A stretch of DNA of 64,000 nt, taken from positions 1-64,000 of the forward strand of contig NZ_QZXA01000001.1 in NCBI RefSeq assembly GCF_003601985.1. Direction: 5' to 3'. Below the pieces are notes generated by a model that had not been told where the DNA came from, did not search any database, and worked only from the letters and a program-made list of their open reading frames with translations. Shown piece after piece: positions 8,637 through 16,609 of this stretch (positions are counted from its first letter, which is position 1; every line of letters starts with the position of its first letter). The DNA comes from Mesorhizobium jarvisii. GTDB lineage: Bacteria; Pseudomonadota; Alphaproteobacteria; Rhizobiales; Rhizobiaceae. A program made the translations under genes and the position numbers.

Positions 8637-9578
8637 ATGCGTCTTATCAAGATCCTTTCAGGCTGCGCCGCAGCCATCGCCATGACCCTCGCGCTTGGCT
8701 CCGCCTCGGCCATGGCCGAAACCTATGCGCTGGTCACCATCAACCAGCAAGCCCTGTTCTTCAACCAGATCAATGACGGTGCCAAGGCCGCGGCAAAGGC
8801 CGCCGGCGTCGACCTCGTCATCTTCAACGCCAACAATGTGCCGAGCGCGCAAAACGACGCGATCGAGAACTACATCACCCAGAAAGTCGACGGCATCATT
8901 CTCGTCGCCATCGATGTCAACGGCGTGAAGCCCGCGATCACCGCGGCCAAGGCCGCCGGTATTCCGGTGATTGCCATCGACGCGCAGATTCCGAATGGCG
9001 ACAATGTCGCCTTCGTCGGCGTCGACAACACCAAGGCCGGCGAGGATATCGGCAAGTTCTACGCCGACTACGTCAAGACCAAGCTGAACGGAACCGCCAA
9101 GATCGGCGTTGTCGGCGCGCTTAATTCGTTCATCCAGAACCAGCGCCTGGACGGCTTCAAGAAGGCTGTCACCGAGAGCGGCCAGAAGGTGACCTTCCTC
9201 GACACGGTCGATGGCCAGAACGTGCAGGACGTGGCGCTGTCGGCCTCCGAAAACCTGATGACGGCCAATGCCGACATGACGACGCTTTATGCGACCGGCG
9301 AGCCGGCCCTGCTCGGCGCCGTTTCGGCCGTCACCAGCCAGGGCCGTACCGGCGACGTCAAGGTGTTCGGCTGGGATCTCACCAAGTCCGCGGTGCAAGG
9401 CCTCGAAGAGGGCTGGGTAATCGCCGTCGTCCAGCAGGATCCGGCCGGTGAAGGCAAGGCTGCCATCGAAGCCTTCGGCAAGCTCAAGAAGGGCGAGAAG
9501 ATCGATCCGATCATCAATGTTCCGATCACCATCGTGACCAAGGAAAATGTCGGCCAGTTCAAGGACATGTTCAAGTAA
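8637..9578 (+). CDS. sugar ABC substrate-binding protein, RbsB type
   Basis: A 313-residue periplasmic binding protein of the ribose/galactose (PBP1, RbsB) family. It has a Sec signal peptide with cleavage after AMA near residue 27 and then the start ETYALVTINQQALFFNQI, which is usual for the family. Features such as DGIILVAIDVNGVKPAI, PVIAIDAQIP and the C-terminal FGWDLT hinge region fit two Rossmann-like lobes. It is the first gene of the eight-gene operon and lies behind a strong, operator-covered promoter. A stem-loop follows it, consistent with higher expression of the binding protein. RbsB relatives bind pentoses, hexoses, polyols or nucleosides. Confidence 0.92.
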   Translation: MRLIKILSGCAAAIAMTLALGSASAMAETYALVTINQQALFFNQINDGAKAAAKAAGVDLVIFNANNVPSAQNDAIENYITQKVDGIILVAIDVNGVKPAITAAKAAGIPVIAIDAQIPNGDNVAFVGVDNTKAGEDIGKFYADYVKTKLNGTAKIGVVGALNSFIQNQRLDGFKKAVTESGQKVTFLDTVDGQNVQDVALSASENLMTANADMTTLYATGEPALLGAVSAVTSQGRTGDVKVFGWDLTKSAVQGLEEGWVIAVVQQDPAGEGKAAIEAFGKLKKGEKIDPIINVPITIVTKENVGQFKDMFK

Positions 9579-9594
9579 GATCCTCCCCAGACCG

Positions 9595-9634
9595 CCGGGC
9601 CGCGCATTGACTTTGTGGTCGTTGCGCAGCCCGG
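9595..9634 (+). terminator. stem-loop after the binding-protein gene
   Basis: Twelve-base arms with one mismatch (9595-9606 and 9623-9634) and a 16-base loop lie in the gap between the binding-protein and ATPase genes, without a T-run. Such hairpins often stabilise upstream mRNA so that the binding protein is made in excess. Confidence 0.4.
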
Positions 9635-9670
9635 CGACCGTTTGAACATGCCGCATTGAGAACTGGAACC

Positions 9671-10471
9671 ATGATGAGCGATGGCGAGACCTACCGCGTC
9701 AGGATGACCGGTATTTCCAAACGATACGGGCCTATCCAGACGCTGGATGATGTTTCGCTGAACCTGAAACCTGGCGAGGTGCTTGGCCTGGTCGGCGACA
9801 ATGGCGCCGGCAAATCCACCTTGAGCAAGGTTCTGTCCGGAGCGGTCATTCCGGATTCCGGCACGATCGAGATCGATGGCAAGGCCGTGTCCTTTTCCTC
9901 GCCGGCCGATGCCCGCGCCGCACGGGTGGAGATGGTCTACCAAGACCTTTCGCTCTGCGACACGGTGGATGTGGCGGGCAATCTCTTCCTTGGCCGCGAG
10001 CCTCGCCGCCACGTACTCGGCCTCCCCTTTCTCGACAACAGACGCATGCATGACCAGACGCGCGAGATGCTCGACCGGCTCGGCATCGTCATCGCCGACA
10101 CCAGGCTCAAGGTCGAGAACCTGTCCGGCGGCCAGCGCCAGTCGATCGCTATCGGCCGCGCCGCCTCCTTCGATCCATCGGTGCTGATCATGGACGAACC
10201 GACAGCCGCCCTTGCGGTGGCGGAAGTCGAGGCGGTGCTGGACCTCATCCGCGCCGTCAGCGCCCGCGGCGTCAGCGTCATTCTCATCACGCACCGGCTG
10301 CAAGACCTGTTCCTGGTCTGCGACCGCATCCAGGTCATGTATGAGGGCCGAAACGTCGCCGAACGCAGGATCGGCGACACCAGCATCGAGGAGGTCGTCA
10401 ACCTGATCGTCGGCCGGAAATTCACCGCGCGCTCGGCGCGCGCCAGCCGCGACGAGGGGGTACAGCCATGA
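9671..10471 (+). CDS. sugar ABC ATP-binding protein, single-domain (FrcA-like)
   Basis: A 266-residue ATPase with Walker A GDNGAGKST near residue 42, signature LSGGQRQSIAIGRAASF and Walker B VLIMDEPTAAL. It is half the length of RbsA/AraG-type ATPases, which carry two fused domains, and resembles the single-domain FrcA of the rhizobial fructose importer. Two copies would work with the RbsC-type permease. The ATG at 9671 is preferred over the upstream TTG at 9656. It overlaps the permease gene by 4 bases. Confidence 0.92.
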   Translation: MMSDGETYRVRMTGISKRYGPIQTLDDVSLNLKPGEVLGLVGDNGAGKSTLSKVLSGAVIPDSGTIEIDGKAVSFSSPADARAARVEMVYQDLSLCDTVDVAGNLFLGREPRRHVLGLPFLDNRRMHDQTREMLDRLGIVIADTRLKVENLSGGQRQSIAIGRAASFDPSVLIMDEPTAALAVAEVEAVLDLIRAVSARGVSVILITHRLQDLFLVCDRIQVMYEGRNVAERRIGDTSIEEVVNLIVGRKFTARSARASRDEGVQP

Positions 10472-11481
10472 ACGTCACCTCCGCCGGTGTCGGCGCCTCG
10501 CCGCCCAAACGTGCCCACAACAGCACCTGGAAGGATGGGGCGCTAGCCAATGGCAGCGTCGTCTCCATCGCGCTGTTCTTCATCGTCGTCTGCGTGGTCT
10601 TCTCGCTGGTCACCGGTTCCTTCCTGACGACGCCCAATCTGCTCAACATCGTGCGCCAATCGGCGCCGCTGCTGATCGTGGCGGCGGCGATGACCTTCGT
10701 CATAACCACCGGAGGCATCGATCTTTCGGTTGGGTCCGTGCTGGCGCTGACGGCGACACTTTCGGCCGTTGCGCTGCAGGCCGGCCTGCCATGGCCGCTG
10801 GTCGTTGTCGGCATGCTGGCGCTTGGCGCGGCGATCGGCGCCTTGCAGGGTTTCTTCATCGCCTATGAGCGCATCCCGGCCTTCATCGTCACCCTTGCCG
10901 GGCTCTCGGTCATCCGTGGCGTGGCGCTGCTGATCACCGGCGGCTATTCGATCCCGGTCGAGCCGACGAGCTTCTTCGTCAACATCGGCAGGGCCTGGTT
11001 CCTCGGTGTGCCGGTACCCGCATTGCTCGCCCTTGTCGTCCTGGCCATCGCCTATCTCGCCTTCAACCAGACGCCGTTCGGCCGCTATGTGACCGGCATC
11101 GGGGCCAACGCCGAGGCTGTGCGCCGCGCCGGTGTCGATACGCGCTTCATGACGCTCTTCGTCTATGTCCTGTCGGGCATGGCGGCAGCGTCGGCCGGCG
11201 TCATTCTGGCCGCGCGGCTGGGCTCCGGCTCGTCCAATTCCGGCCAGGGTTTCGAGCTCGATGTCATCGCCGCCGTGGTGCTTGGCGGCACCAGCCTGTT
11301 CGGCGGGCGCGGTACGATCATCGGCACCGTGCTCGGCGCGTTGACCGTCGCTGTCATCGGCAACGGCCTGATCCTGGCGCACATGTCGCCCTTCCTGACG
11401 CCGATCGTCACCGGCACAATCATCCTCGTTGCCATCTGGCTGAATTTCCGCCTGTTCAAGGGCGCGACGCGGAGCCGCTGA
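10468..11481 (+). CDS. sugar ABC permease, RbsC type
   Basis: A 337-residue inner-membrane permease of the RbsC/branched-chain-like family. It has 8-10 hydrophobic segments, the family stretch ITTGGIDLSVGSVLALTA around residues 75-92 and VLGGTSLFGGRGTIIGT around 270-286. It starts inside the ATPase stop (ATGA overlap), and the next gene begins 1 base after its stop. With the binding protein at 8637 and the ATPase at 9671 it completes a full importer. The N-terminal 35 residues are cytoplasmic and polar. Confidence 0.93.
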   Translation: MNVTSAGVGASPPKRAHNSTWKDGALANGSVVSIALFFIVVCVVFSLVTGSFLTTPNLLNIVRQSAPLLIVAAAMTFVITTGGIDLSVGSVLALTATLSAVALQAGLPWPLVVVGMLALGAAIGALQGFFIAYERIPAFIVTLAGLSVIRGVALLITGGYSIPVEPTSFFVNIGRAWFLGVPVPALLALVVLAIAYLAFNQTPFGRYVTGIGANAEAVRRAGVDTRFMTLFVYVLSGMAAASAGVILAARLGSGSSNSGQGFELDVIAAVVLGGTSLFGGRGTIIGTVLGALTVAVIGNGLILAHMSPFLTPIVTGTIILVAIWLNFRLFKGATRSR

Positions 11482-11482
11482 C

Positions 11483-12571
11483 ATGGATCATTTGTTCGAC
11501 AACACGCCAAGGCAAAGGGTGCCGATCGGTGTTCGCTCCGGCACCGTGATGACCGTTGCCGGCCCGGCCGCGATCGCCGACATGGGCGTGACGCTGATGC
11601 ACGAACATATCCTGCTCGATGGTTCGACATCCTGGAAATGCCCCTGCCATCCCGACGACCGGAAGATCGCCGAGCAGCCGGTCAGTATGGAGATCATCGG
11701 CGAATTGCGGATGAACCCCTACATGAATCGCGACAATGTCTCGCTCGACAATAGCGACCTGGCGCTTTCCGAGCTCGCCAGGTACCGGGCGCTTGGCGGC
11801 CATACGGTTGTCGACGCGACCAATATCGGCATCGGCCGCGATCCGGTGAAGCTGGCGCGTATTGCCCGCGCCTCCGGATTGCGCATCGTCATGGGCACGG
11901 GCTTCTATCTGCAGCACACCCATCCCGACTGGCTGAAGGCGATGGACGTCGACGCCGTCACAGAATTTCTCGTCAACGATATCGGCGGCGGCCCGACGCA
12001 GCCCGAGATCATGGCCGGCATCATCGGCGAGGTCGGCGTCAGCAAGGATTTCACCGAAGAGGAACGCAAGTCGCTGCGGGCTTCAGCGCGCGCGGCCAGG
12101 ATCACCGGCGTCCCGCTGACCATCCATCTGCCCGGCTGGGAACGGCTGGCGCATGACGTGCTCGACGTGGTCGAGGCGGAAGGCGCAGATCTCAGACACA
12201 CTGTCCTCTGCCATATGAATCCGAGCCATAATGATCTTGCCTACCAGAGAAGCCTCGCTGCGCGTGGCGCCTTCCTGGAATACGACATGATCGGCATGGA
12301 TTTCTATTATGCCGACCAGGATGCGCAATCGCCTTCCGACGAGCAGAACGCGCAGGCGATCCGTTCGTTGATCGACATGGGGCTGGTCGACAGGATCCTG
12401 CTGTCGCAGGACGTCTTCCTGAAGATCATGCTGACGCGCTTCGGCGGCTTCGGCTACGGCTTCATCCTCAAACATTTCGTGCCAAGGCTGAAACGCCATG
12501 GTGTCGAGCAATCGGCAATCGACCGCATGCTCGTCGACAACCCAAAGACCGTGTTCGCCGCGAGCCTCTGA
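11483..12571 (+). CDS. phosphotriesterase-like amidohydrolase-superfamily enzyme
   Basis: A 362-residue TIM-barrel metalloenzyme of the phosphotriesterase-homology (PHP) group. All binuclear metal ligands appear to be present: HEH in TLMHEHI near residue 40, the bridging Glu in IGEVGVS near 178, His in TIHLPGW near 213, His in LCHMNPSHND near 244 and the base Asp in LLSQDVF near 311. Bacterial relatives hydrolyse lactones, sugar-lactone phosphates or cyclic amides. Inside this operon it may open a ring of the imported compound or of a later intermediate. It follows the permease gene by 1 base. Confidence 0.87.
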   Translation: MDHLFDNTPRQRVPIGVRSGTVMTVAGPAAIADMGVTLMHEHILLDGSTSWKCPCHPDDRKIAEQPVSMEIIGELRMNPYMNRDNVSLDNSDLALSELARYRALGGHTVVDATNIGIGRDPVKLARIARASGLRIVMGTGFYLQHTHPDWLKAMDVDAVTEFLVNDIGGGPTQPEIMAGIIGEVGVSKDFTEEERKSLRASARAARITGVPLTIHLPGWERLAHDVLDVVEAEGADLRHTVLCHMNPSHNDLAYQRSLAARGAFLEYDMIGMDFYYADQDAQSPSDEQNAQAIRSLIDMGLVDRILLSQDVFLKIMLTRFGGFGYGFILKHFVPRLKRHGVEQSAIDRMLVDNPKTVFAASL

Positions 12572-12604
12572 ACCGCCGGCCACAGCAAAAAACAGGGAGT
12601 TTAC

Positions 12605-13375
12605 ATGTCCAGGAAGAAAGTTCTTCTCGCCGGCGAGTCCTGGGTCTCGACCGCGACCCACATCAAGGGCTTCGACCAGTTTCCGACCGTGACCTATCAC
12701 ACCGGCGCCGATGAACTGCTGGCGGCGTTGAAGGATGGCCCGTTCGATGTCACCTTCATGCCGGCGCACGAAGCGCAGCGGAATTTTCCCCAGACCATGG
12801 AGACGCTTTCGGCCTATGACGCCGTGGTGCTTTCCGACCTTGGCGCCAATACGCTGTTGCTTCACCCCGACACCTGGGTCCACTCCAAGCCGACGCCGAA
12901 CCGGCTGCGGCTGCTGCGCGACTATGTCGGCAATGGCGGCGGCCTCCTGATGTTCGGCGGCTACTACAGCTTCCAGGGCATCAACGGCGGCGCACGCTAC
13001 CACAAGACGCCGGTCGAGGACGTTCTGCCGGTGACCTGCCTGCCGGTGGACGATCGCGTCGAGGTGCCCGAGGGCTATGCGCCGGTCGTTGTCGGCCCCC
13101 AGAGCCATCCAATCTTGAAGGGCCTGGGCAAGGATTGGCCGATCCTGCTCGGCTTCAACGAGGTCACGGTCAAGGAGGGCGCCGAAGTCCTCGCCACCGT
13201 GTCTTCCGACTACCGTTCCATGCCCCTGCTGGTGACCGGCAAATATGGCAAGGGCCGCACCGTCGCCTGGACATCGGATGTCGGGCCACACTGGCTGCCG
13301 CCGGGCTTCATCGCCTGGAATGGCTACAAGACACTCTTCGAACAGATGCTGGGCTGGGCGACAGCCAGGGATTAG
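12605..13375 (+). CDS. ThuA-like / DUF1355 class I amidotransferase-fold protein
   Basis: A 256-residue protein of the putative glutamine-amidotransferase group (DUF1355, related to ThuA). It starts KKVLLAGESWVS and includes VVLSDLGANTLLLHPDTW near residues 78-95 and a C-terminal GKGRTVAWTSDVGPHW. At the position of the usual nucleophile elbow it reads FGGYYSFQGI with no cysteine. Classical glutaminase activity is therefore unlikely, and the role may be isomerase, hydrolase or unknown. Related proteins often sit in sugar catabolic operons. It lies 33 bases after the phosphotriesterase-like gene, and the kinase gene begins 2 bases after its stop. Confidence 0.82.
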   Translation: MSRKKVLLAGESWVSTATHIKGFDQFPTVTYHTGADELLAALKDGPFDVTFMPAHEAQRNFPQTMETLSAYDAVVLSDLGANTLLLHPDTWVHSKPTPNRLRLLRDYVGNGGGLLMFGGYYSFQGINGGARYHKTPVEDVLPVTCLPVDDRVEVPEGYAPVVVGPQSHPILKGLGKDWPILLGFNEVTVKEGAEVLATVSSDYRSMPLLVTGKYGKGRTVAWTSDVGPHWLPPGFIAWNGYKTLFEQMLGWATARD

Positions 13376-13377
13376 CC

Positions 13378-14289
13378 ATGCGCGTCCATGTCGTCGGCAA
13401 TGTCTGCGTCGATACGACGTTTCAGCTGGGCCGCTTTCCGCGGCCGGGCGAGACGTTGAACGCGTCCAGTCATATTGACGGACTTGGCGGCAAAGGGGCG
13501 AACCAGGCGGTGGCCGCCGCCCGCACCGGAGCCGATGTCCGCTTCCACGCGGCGATCGGCGACGACGCCGCCGGCCTTTGGATACGGGAACAGTTGAGCC
13601 GCGACCTCGACGCCAGCCATCTGACGATGCTGGCACTACCCAGCGACCGGTCGACGATCATCGTCGATGTGCGGGGCGAAAACCTCATCGTCACCGGCGC
13701 CAGCTGCGCCGCCGCCTTCGATCCGCTGGCCGACGGCGGTTTCGCGACGTCGATCGAACGCGGCGACATTGTGGTGATGCAAGGCAATCTTCTTCCCGAT
13801 GTAACGACAGCCTGCCTGCAAGCGGCGCGCAGCGCGGGCGCCATGACGATCCTCAATCCAAGTCCGCTTGCGGTGGGTTCGACACCGTGTATGGACGCCG
13901 TCAGCCTCGCTGTCGTCAACGCAGGCGAAGCAGAGCAACTGACCGGAACCGGCGATGCAGCCGCGGCGGCCCGCGAATTGATCCGTCAAGGCGCCGACAG
14001 CGCGATCGTGACGCTTGGTGCGGCCGGCTGCCTGGTTGCCGACCGCGAAGGACGGATCGACCGGTTCGCGGCGCCCAAAGTGGACGTGGTGGACACCAGC
14101 GGCGCGGGCGATGTCTTTTGCGGCTGCCTCGCAGGCTGCCTTGCGGCTGGCATCAGCCTCGCCGCGGCCGCGCGGATCGCGGTACGAGCCGCGGCCATTT
14201 CGGTCGGTCGCCCCGGCACGCTCGGCTCCTGCCCCGACAGGCAGGAGATGAAGATACTCATGGAAACGACGGAAGCGGAAACCGCATGA
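13378..14289 (+). CDS. PfkB/ribokinase-family carbohydrate kinase
   Basis: A 303-residue kinase of the ribokinase family. The N-terminal signature GLGGKGANQAVAAAR (about residues 37-51) and the C-terminal anion hole DTSGAGDVFCGCLAG (about 238-252, catalytic Asp in GAGD) are both intact. Members phosphorylate ribose, deoxyribose, fructose derivatives or nucleosides at a primary hydroxyl. The ATG at 13378 follows the amidotransferase-fold gene by 2 bases, and the gene ends in an ATGA overlap with the BtpA gene. In this operon it would trap the imported sugar or nucleoside as a phosphate. Confidence 0.92.
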   Translation: MRVHVVGNVCVDTTFQLGRFPRPGETLNASSHIDGLGGKGANQAVAAARTGADVRFHAAIGDDAAGLWIREQLSRDLDASHLTMLALPSDRSTIIVDVRGENLIVTGASCAAAFDPLADGGFATSIERGDIVVMQGNLLPDVTTACLQAARSAGAMTILNPSPLAVGSTPCMDAVSLAVVNAGEAEQLTGTGDAAAAARELIRQGADSAIVTLGAAGCLVADREGRIDRFAAPKVDVVDTSGAGDVFCGCLAGCLAAGISLAAAARIAVRAAAISVGRPGTLGSCPDRQEMKILMETTEAETA

Positions 14290-15131
14290 CAACATCCCCC
14301 AACTCCATCGGCTCCAAGCAGGGCGCCGACGCGCTGCAGTCGATCTTCAACAGAAGGAAAGTGGTCATCGGCGTCGTTCATCTGGCGCCCTTGCCGGGCG
14401 CGCCGCGCTACGATGGCGAGGCGGTCGAGACCATCTACCAGCGCGGCCTCGACGATGCCAAGGCCTATCTCGATGGCGGTTGCGACGGCGTGATCGTCGA
14501 AAACCATGGCGACGTGCCCTTCGCCAAGCCGGACGATATCGGCCCAGAGACCTCCGCTTACATGTCCGTCGTCTCCGACCGCATCCGCAGGGAACTCGGC
14601 CGGCCGATCGGCATCAATGTGCTCGCCAATGCCTCCATCCCCGCGCTGTCGATCGCCAGCGCCTCGGGTGCCTCCTTCGTGCGCGTCAATCAGTGGGCGA
14701 ACGCCTATGTCGCCAATGAGGGCTTTATCGAAGGCGAGGCGGCGCGCGCCATGCGCTTCCGTGCCAGGCTTCGCGCCAACGGCATCCGCATCTTCGCCGA
14801 TGCCCATGTCAAGCATGGCGCCCATGCGATCGTCGGCGACCGGCCGGTCGAGGAACAGGTCAAGGACCTGGTGTTCTTCGATGCCGATGCGGTGATCGCC
14901 ACCGGTCAGCGCACCGGCCACGCCGCCGACCTCGGCTATATCAGGATGATCAAGGAGGCCGCCGGGTTGCCGACGCTTGTCGGCAGCGGCGTGACGCCCG
15001 AAAATGCCAACGACATTCTCGACATTGTCGACGGCGTCATCGTGGCCAGCTCGCTGAAACATGATGGCGTCTGGTGGAATCAAGTCGATCCGCTGCGGGT
15101 GAAGGCCTTCATCAGCGGCCTCAAGCGATGA
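14286..15131 (+). CDS. BtpA/SgcQ-family TIM-barrel protein
   Basis: A 281-residue protein of the BtpA/SgcQ family, a predicted TIM barrel. Family marks are VIGVVHLAPLPGAPRYDG near residues 25-42, DGVIVENHGDVPF near 68, ADAHVKHG and VIATGQRTGHAADLGYI near 205-221. BtpA was named for an effect on photosystem I in cyanobacteria. SgcQ-type members of heterotrophs lie in sugar operons, often with kinases, and are candidates for nucleosidases or aldolase-like enzymes. It starts and ends in ATGA overlaps with the kinase and carbamoylase genes, so its product probably acts in the same pathway. Confidence 0.88.
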   Translation: MTTSPNSIGSKQGADALQSIFNRRKVVIGVVHLAPLPGAPRYDGEAVETIYQRGLDDAKAYLDGGCDGVIVENHGDVPFAKPDDIGPETSAYMSVVSDRIRRELGRPIGINVLANASIPALSIASASGASFVRVNQWANAYVANEGFIEGEAARAMRFRARLRANGIRIFADAHVKHGAHAIVGDRPVEEQVKDLVFFDADAVIATGQRTGHAADLGYIRMIKEAAGLPTLVGSGVTPENANDILDIVDGVIVASSLKHDGVWWNQVDPLRVKAFISGLKR

Positions 15132-16372
15132 GTTTGACGCCTCGGATCGACGGCGACAGACTGCTCGGGCGGCTTGATGCTTTCGCTGGGATCGGGGCGA
15201 CACCAGCCGGCGGTGTCAACCGGCAGGCGTTCAGCGTCGAGGATCGCAGGGCCCGGCGCCTCCTGGCTGAGCTGGCGCTGGAGCGTGGCTTCACGGTCTT
15301 TCAGGACGGTATCGCGAACCTCTTCATTCGCCGCGAGGGTACGGATGCCACGCTGCCACCGCTCCTGATCGGCAGCCATCTCGACAGCCAGCCGACAGGC
15401 GGCCGCTTCGACGGTGCGCTCGGCACGCTTTGCGCCTTCGAGGTGCTCGAAGCGCTGGAGGACGCACAGGCTGAAACCCGAATGCCGGTCGAGGTCGTCG
15501 CCTGGGCCAATGAAGAAGGCAGCCGCTTCGCGCCGGGCGTCATGGGCTCCATGGCTTTCACAGGCGCGGATGCCGCTACGTGGAAATCCGTTGTCGGCGC
15601 CGACGGTGCGCTCCTCGCGGCTGAGCTGGACGCGACGATCACCGCCTTGCCGGAGGCTGCCCTCCGTCCAACCGGCATACCGATATCAGGCTATATCGAG
15701 CTCCACATCGAACAGGGGCCATCGCTGGAAAAGGAGCAGTTGCCGATCGGTGTCGTGACCGCCGTCCAGGGTACGCGCTGGCTGGAAGTCACGACCCAGG
15801 GCACGGCCGGTCATGCGGGCACGACAGACCTTGCCTACCGCAGGGATCCGATGGTCGCAGCGATTGCCGCGATCCACAGGCTGCAGACGACAATCATGCC
15901 GCTCGACAGCAGCGCGCGGCTGACGGTGGGCCGGATCGCCGCCAGGCCGGGATCGATCAACGCCATACCGCAATCGGTGGCCTTCACCGTCGATATCAGG
16001 CATCCGCTGGCAGAGCAGCTCGATGTCATAGAGACCGAGGTCCGCCAGGTCTGCGCGGCGGAAGCAGAGGCCCAGCATTGCACGGCAATGATCAAACGAT
16101 CGTTCGACATGCCCGGGGCGGCCTTCTCGCCCGATATGGTCAACCTCGTCGAGGAGGCCGTCAATTCCCTGGGACTTCCGCACAAGCAGATGATATCGGG
16201 CGCTTTCCATGATGCGCTGTTTCTCGCCCGTGTCGCGCCTGCCGCAATGATCTTCGTGCCATGCCGTGACGGGCTTAGCCACAACGAGGCGGAGTATGTG
16301 GAACCTGACGACGCAGTGATCGGCGCATGCGTTCTGCTGCGGACGGCCATCATGGCCGCCTCGCCGCGATGA
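15128..16372 (+). CDS. M20C N-carbamoyl-amino-acid / allantoate-type amidohydrolase
   Basis: A 414-residue Zn-dependent amidohydrolase of the hydantoinase/carbamoylase group. Metal ligands are visible: His and Asp in GSHLDSQPTGGRFDGA near residue 80-95, the Glu pair in ANEEGSRF near 125, His in LHIEQGPSLE near 191 and His in DGLSHNEAEYVEP near 382. The family removes carbamoyl groups from ureido acids (N-carbamoyl amino acids, allantoate, beta-ureidopropionate). The ATG at 15128 overlaps the BtpA stop. As the last gene of the operon it points to a ureido-type intermediate. Confidence 0.88.
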   Translation: MSLTPRIDGDRLLGRLDAFAGIGATPAGGVNRQAFSVEDRRARRLLAELALERGFTVFQDGIANLFIRREGTDATLPPLLIGSHLDSQPTGGRFDGALGTLCAFEVLEALEDAQAETRMPVEVVAWANEEGSRFAPGVMGSMAFTGADAATWKSVVGADGALLAAELDATITALPEAALRPTGIPISGYIELHIEQGPSLEKEQLPIGVVTAVQGTRWLEVTTQGTAGHAGTTDLAYRRDPMVAAIAAIHRLQTTIMPLDSSARLTVGRIAARPGSINAIPQSVAFTVDIRHPLAEQLDVIETEVRQVCAAEAEAQHCTAMIKRSFDMPGAAFSPDMVNLVEEAVNSLGLPHKQMISGAFHDALFLARVAPAAMIFVPCRDGLSHNEAEYVEPDDAVIGACVLLRTAIMAASPR

Positions 16373-16609
16373 CCATTCATAGCACCCGTCTCTGACAGGC
16401 TGATCACAGTCAGCCTACCAAACGCGGTTTCGAGGTGGCGACCGTCGCCGATCATGGTTGCCCCTGCCCCTCGTCGACAAACCTTGCAGCTGTGTCCTCG
16501 CAGCCCTTGTGGGCACCCATAAAATGGATGAATAGTCAGGACAGGGCGCCGCCCTGAAATTGCCGGCTTGCGGTTTTCAGGTCACGCCACAGCCGAGCCG
16601 GGTTTTTGA

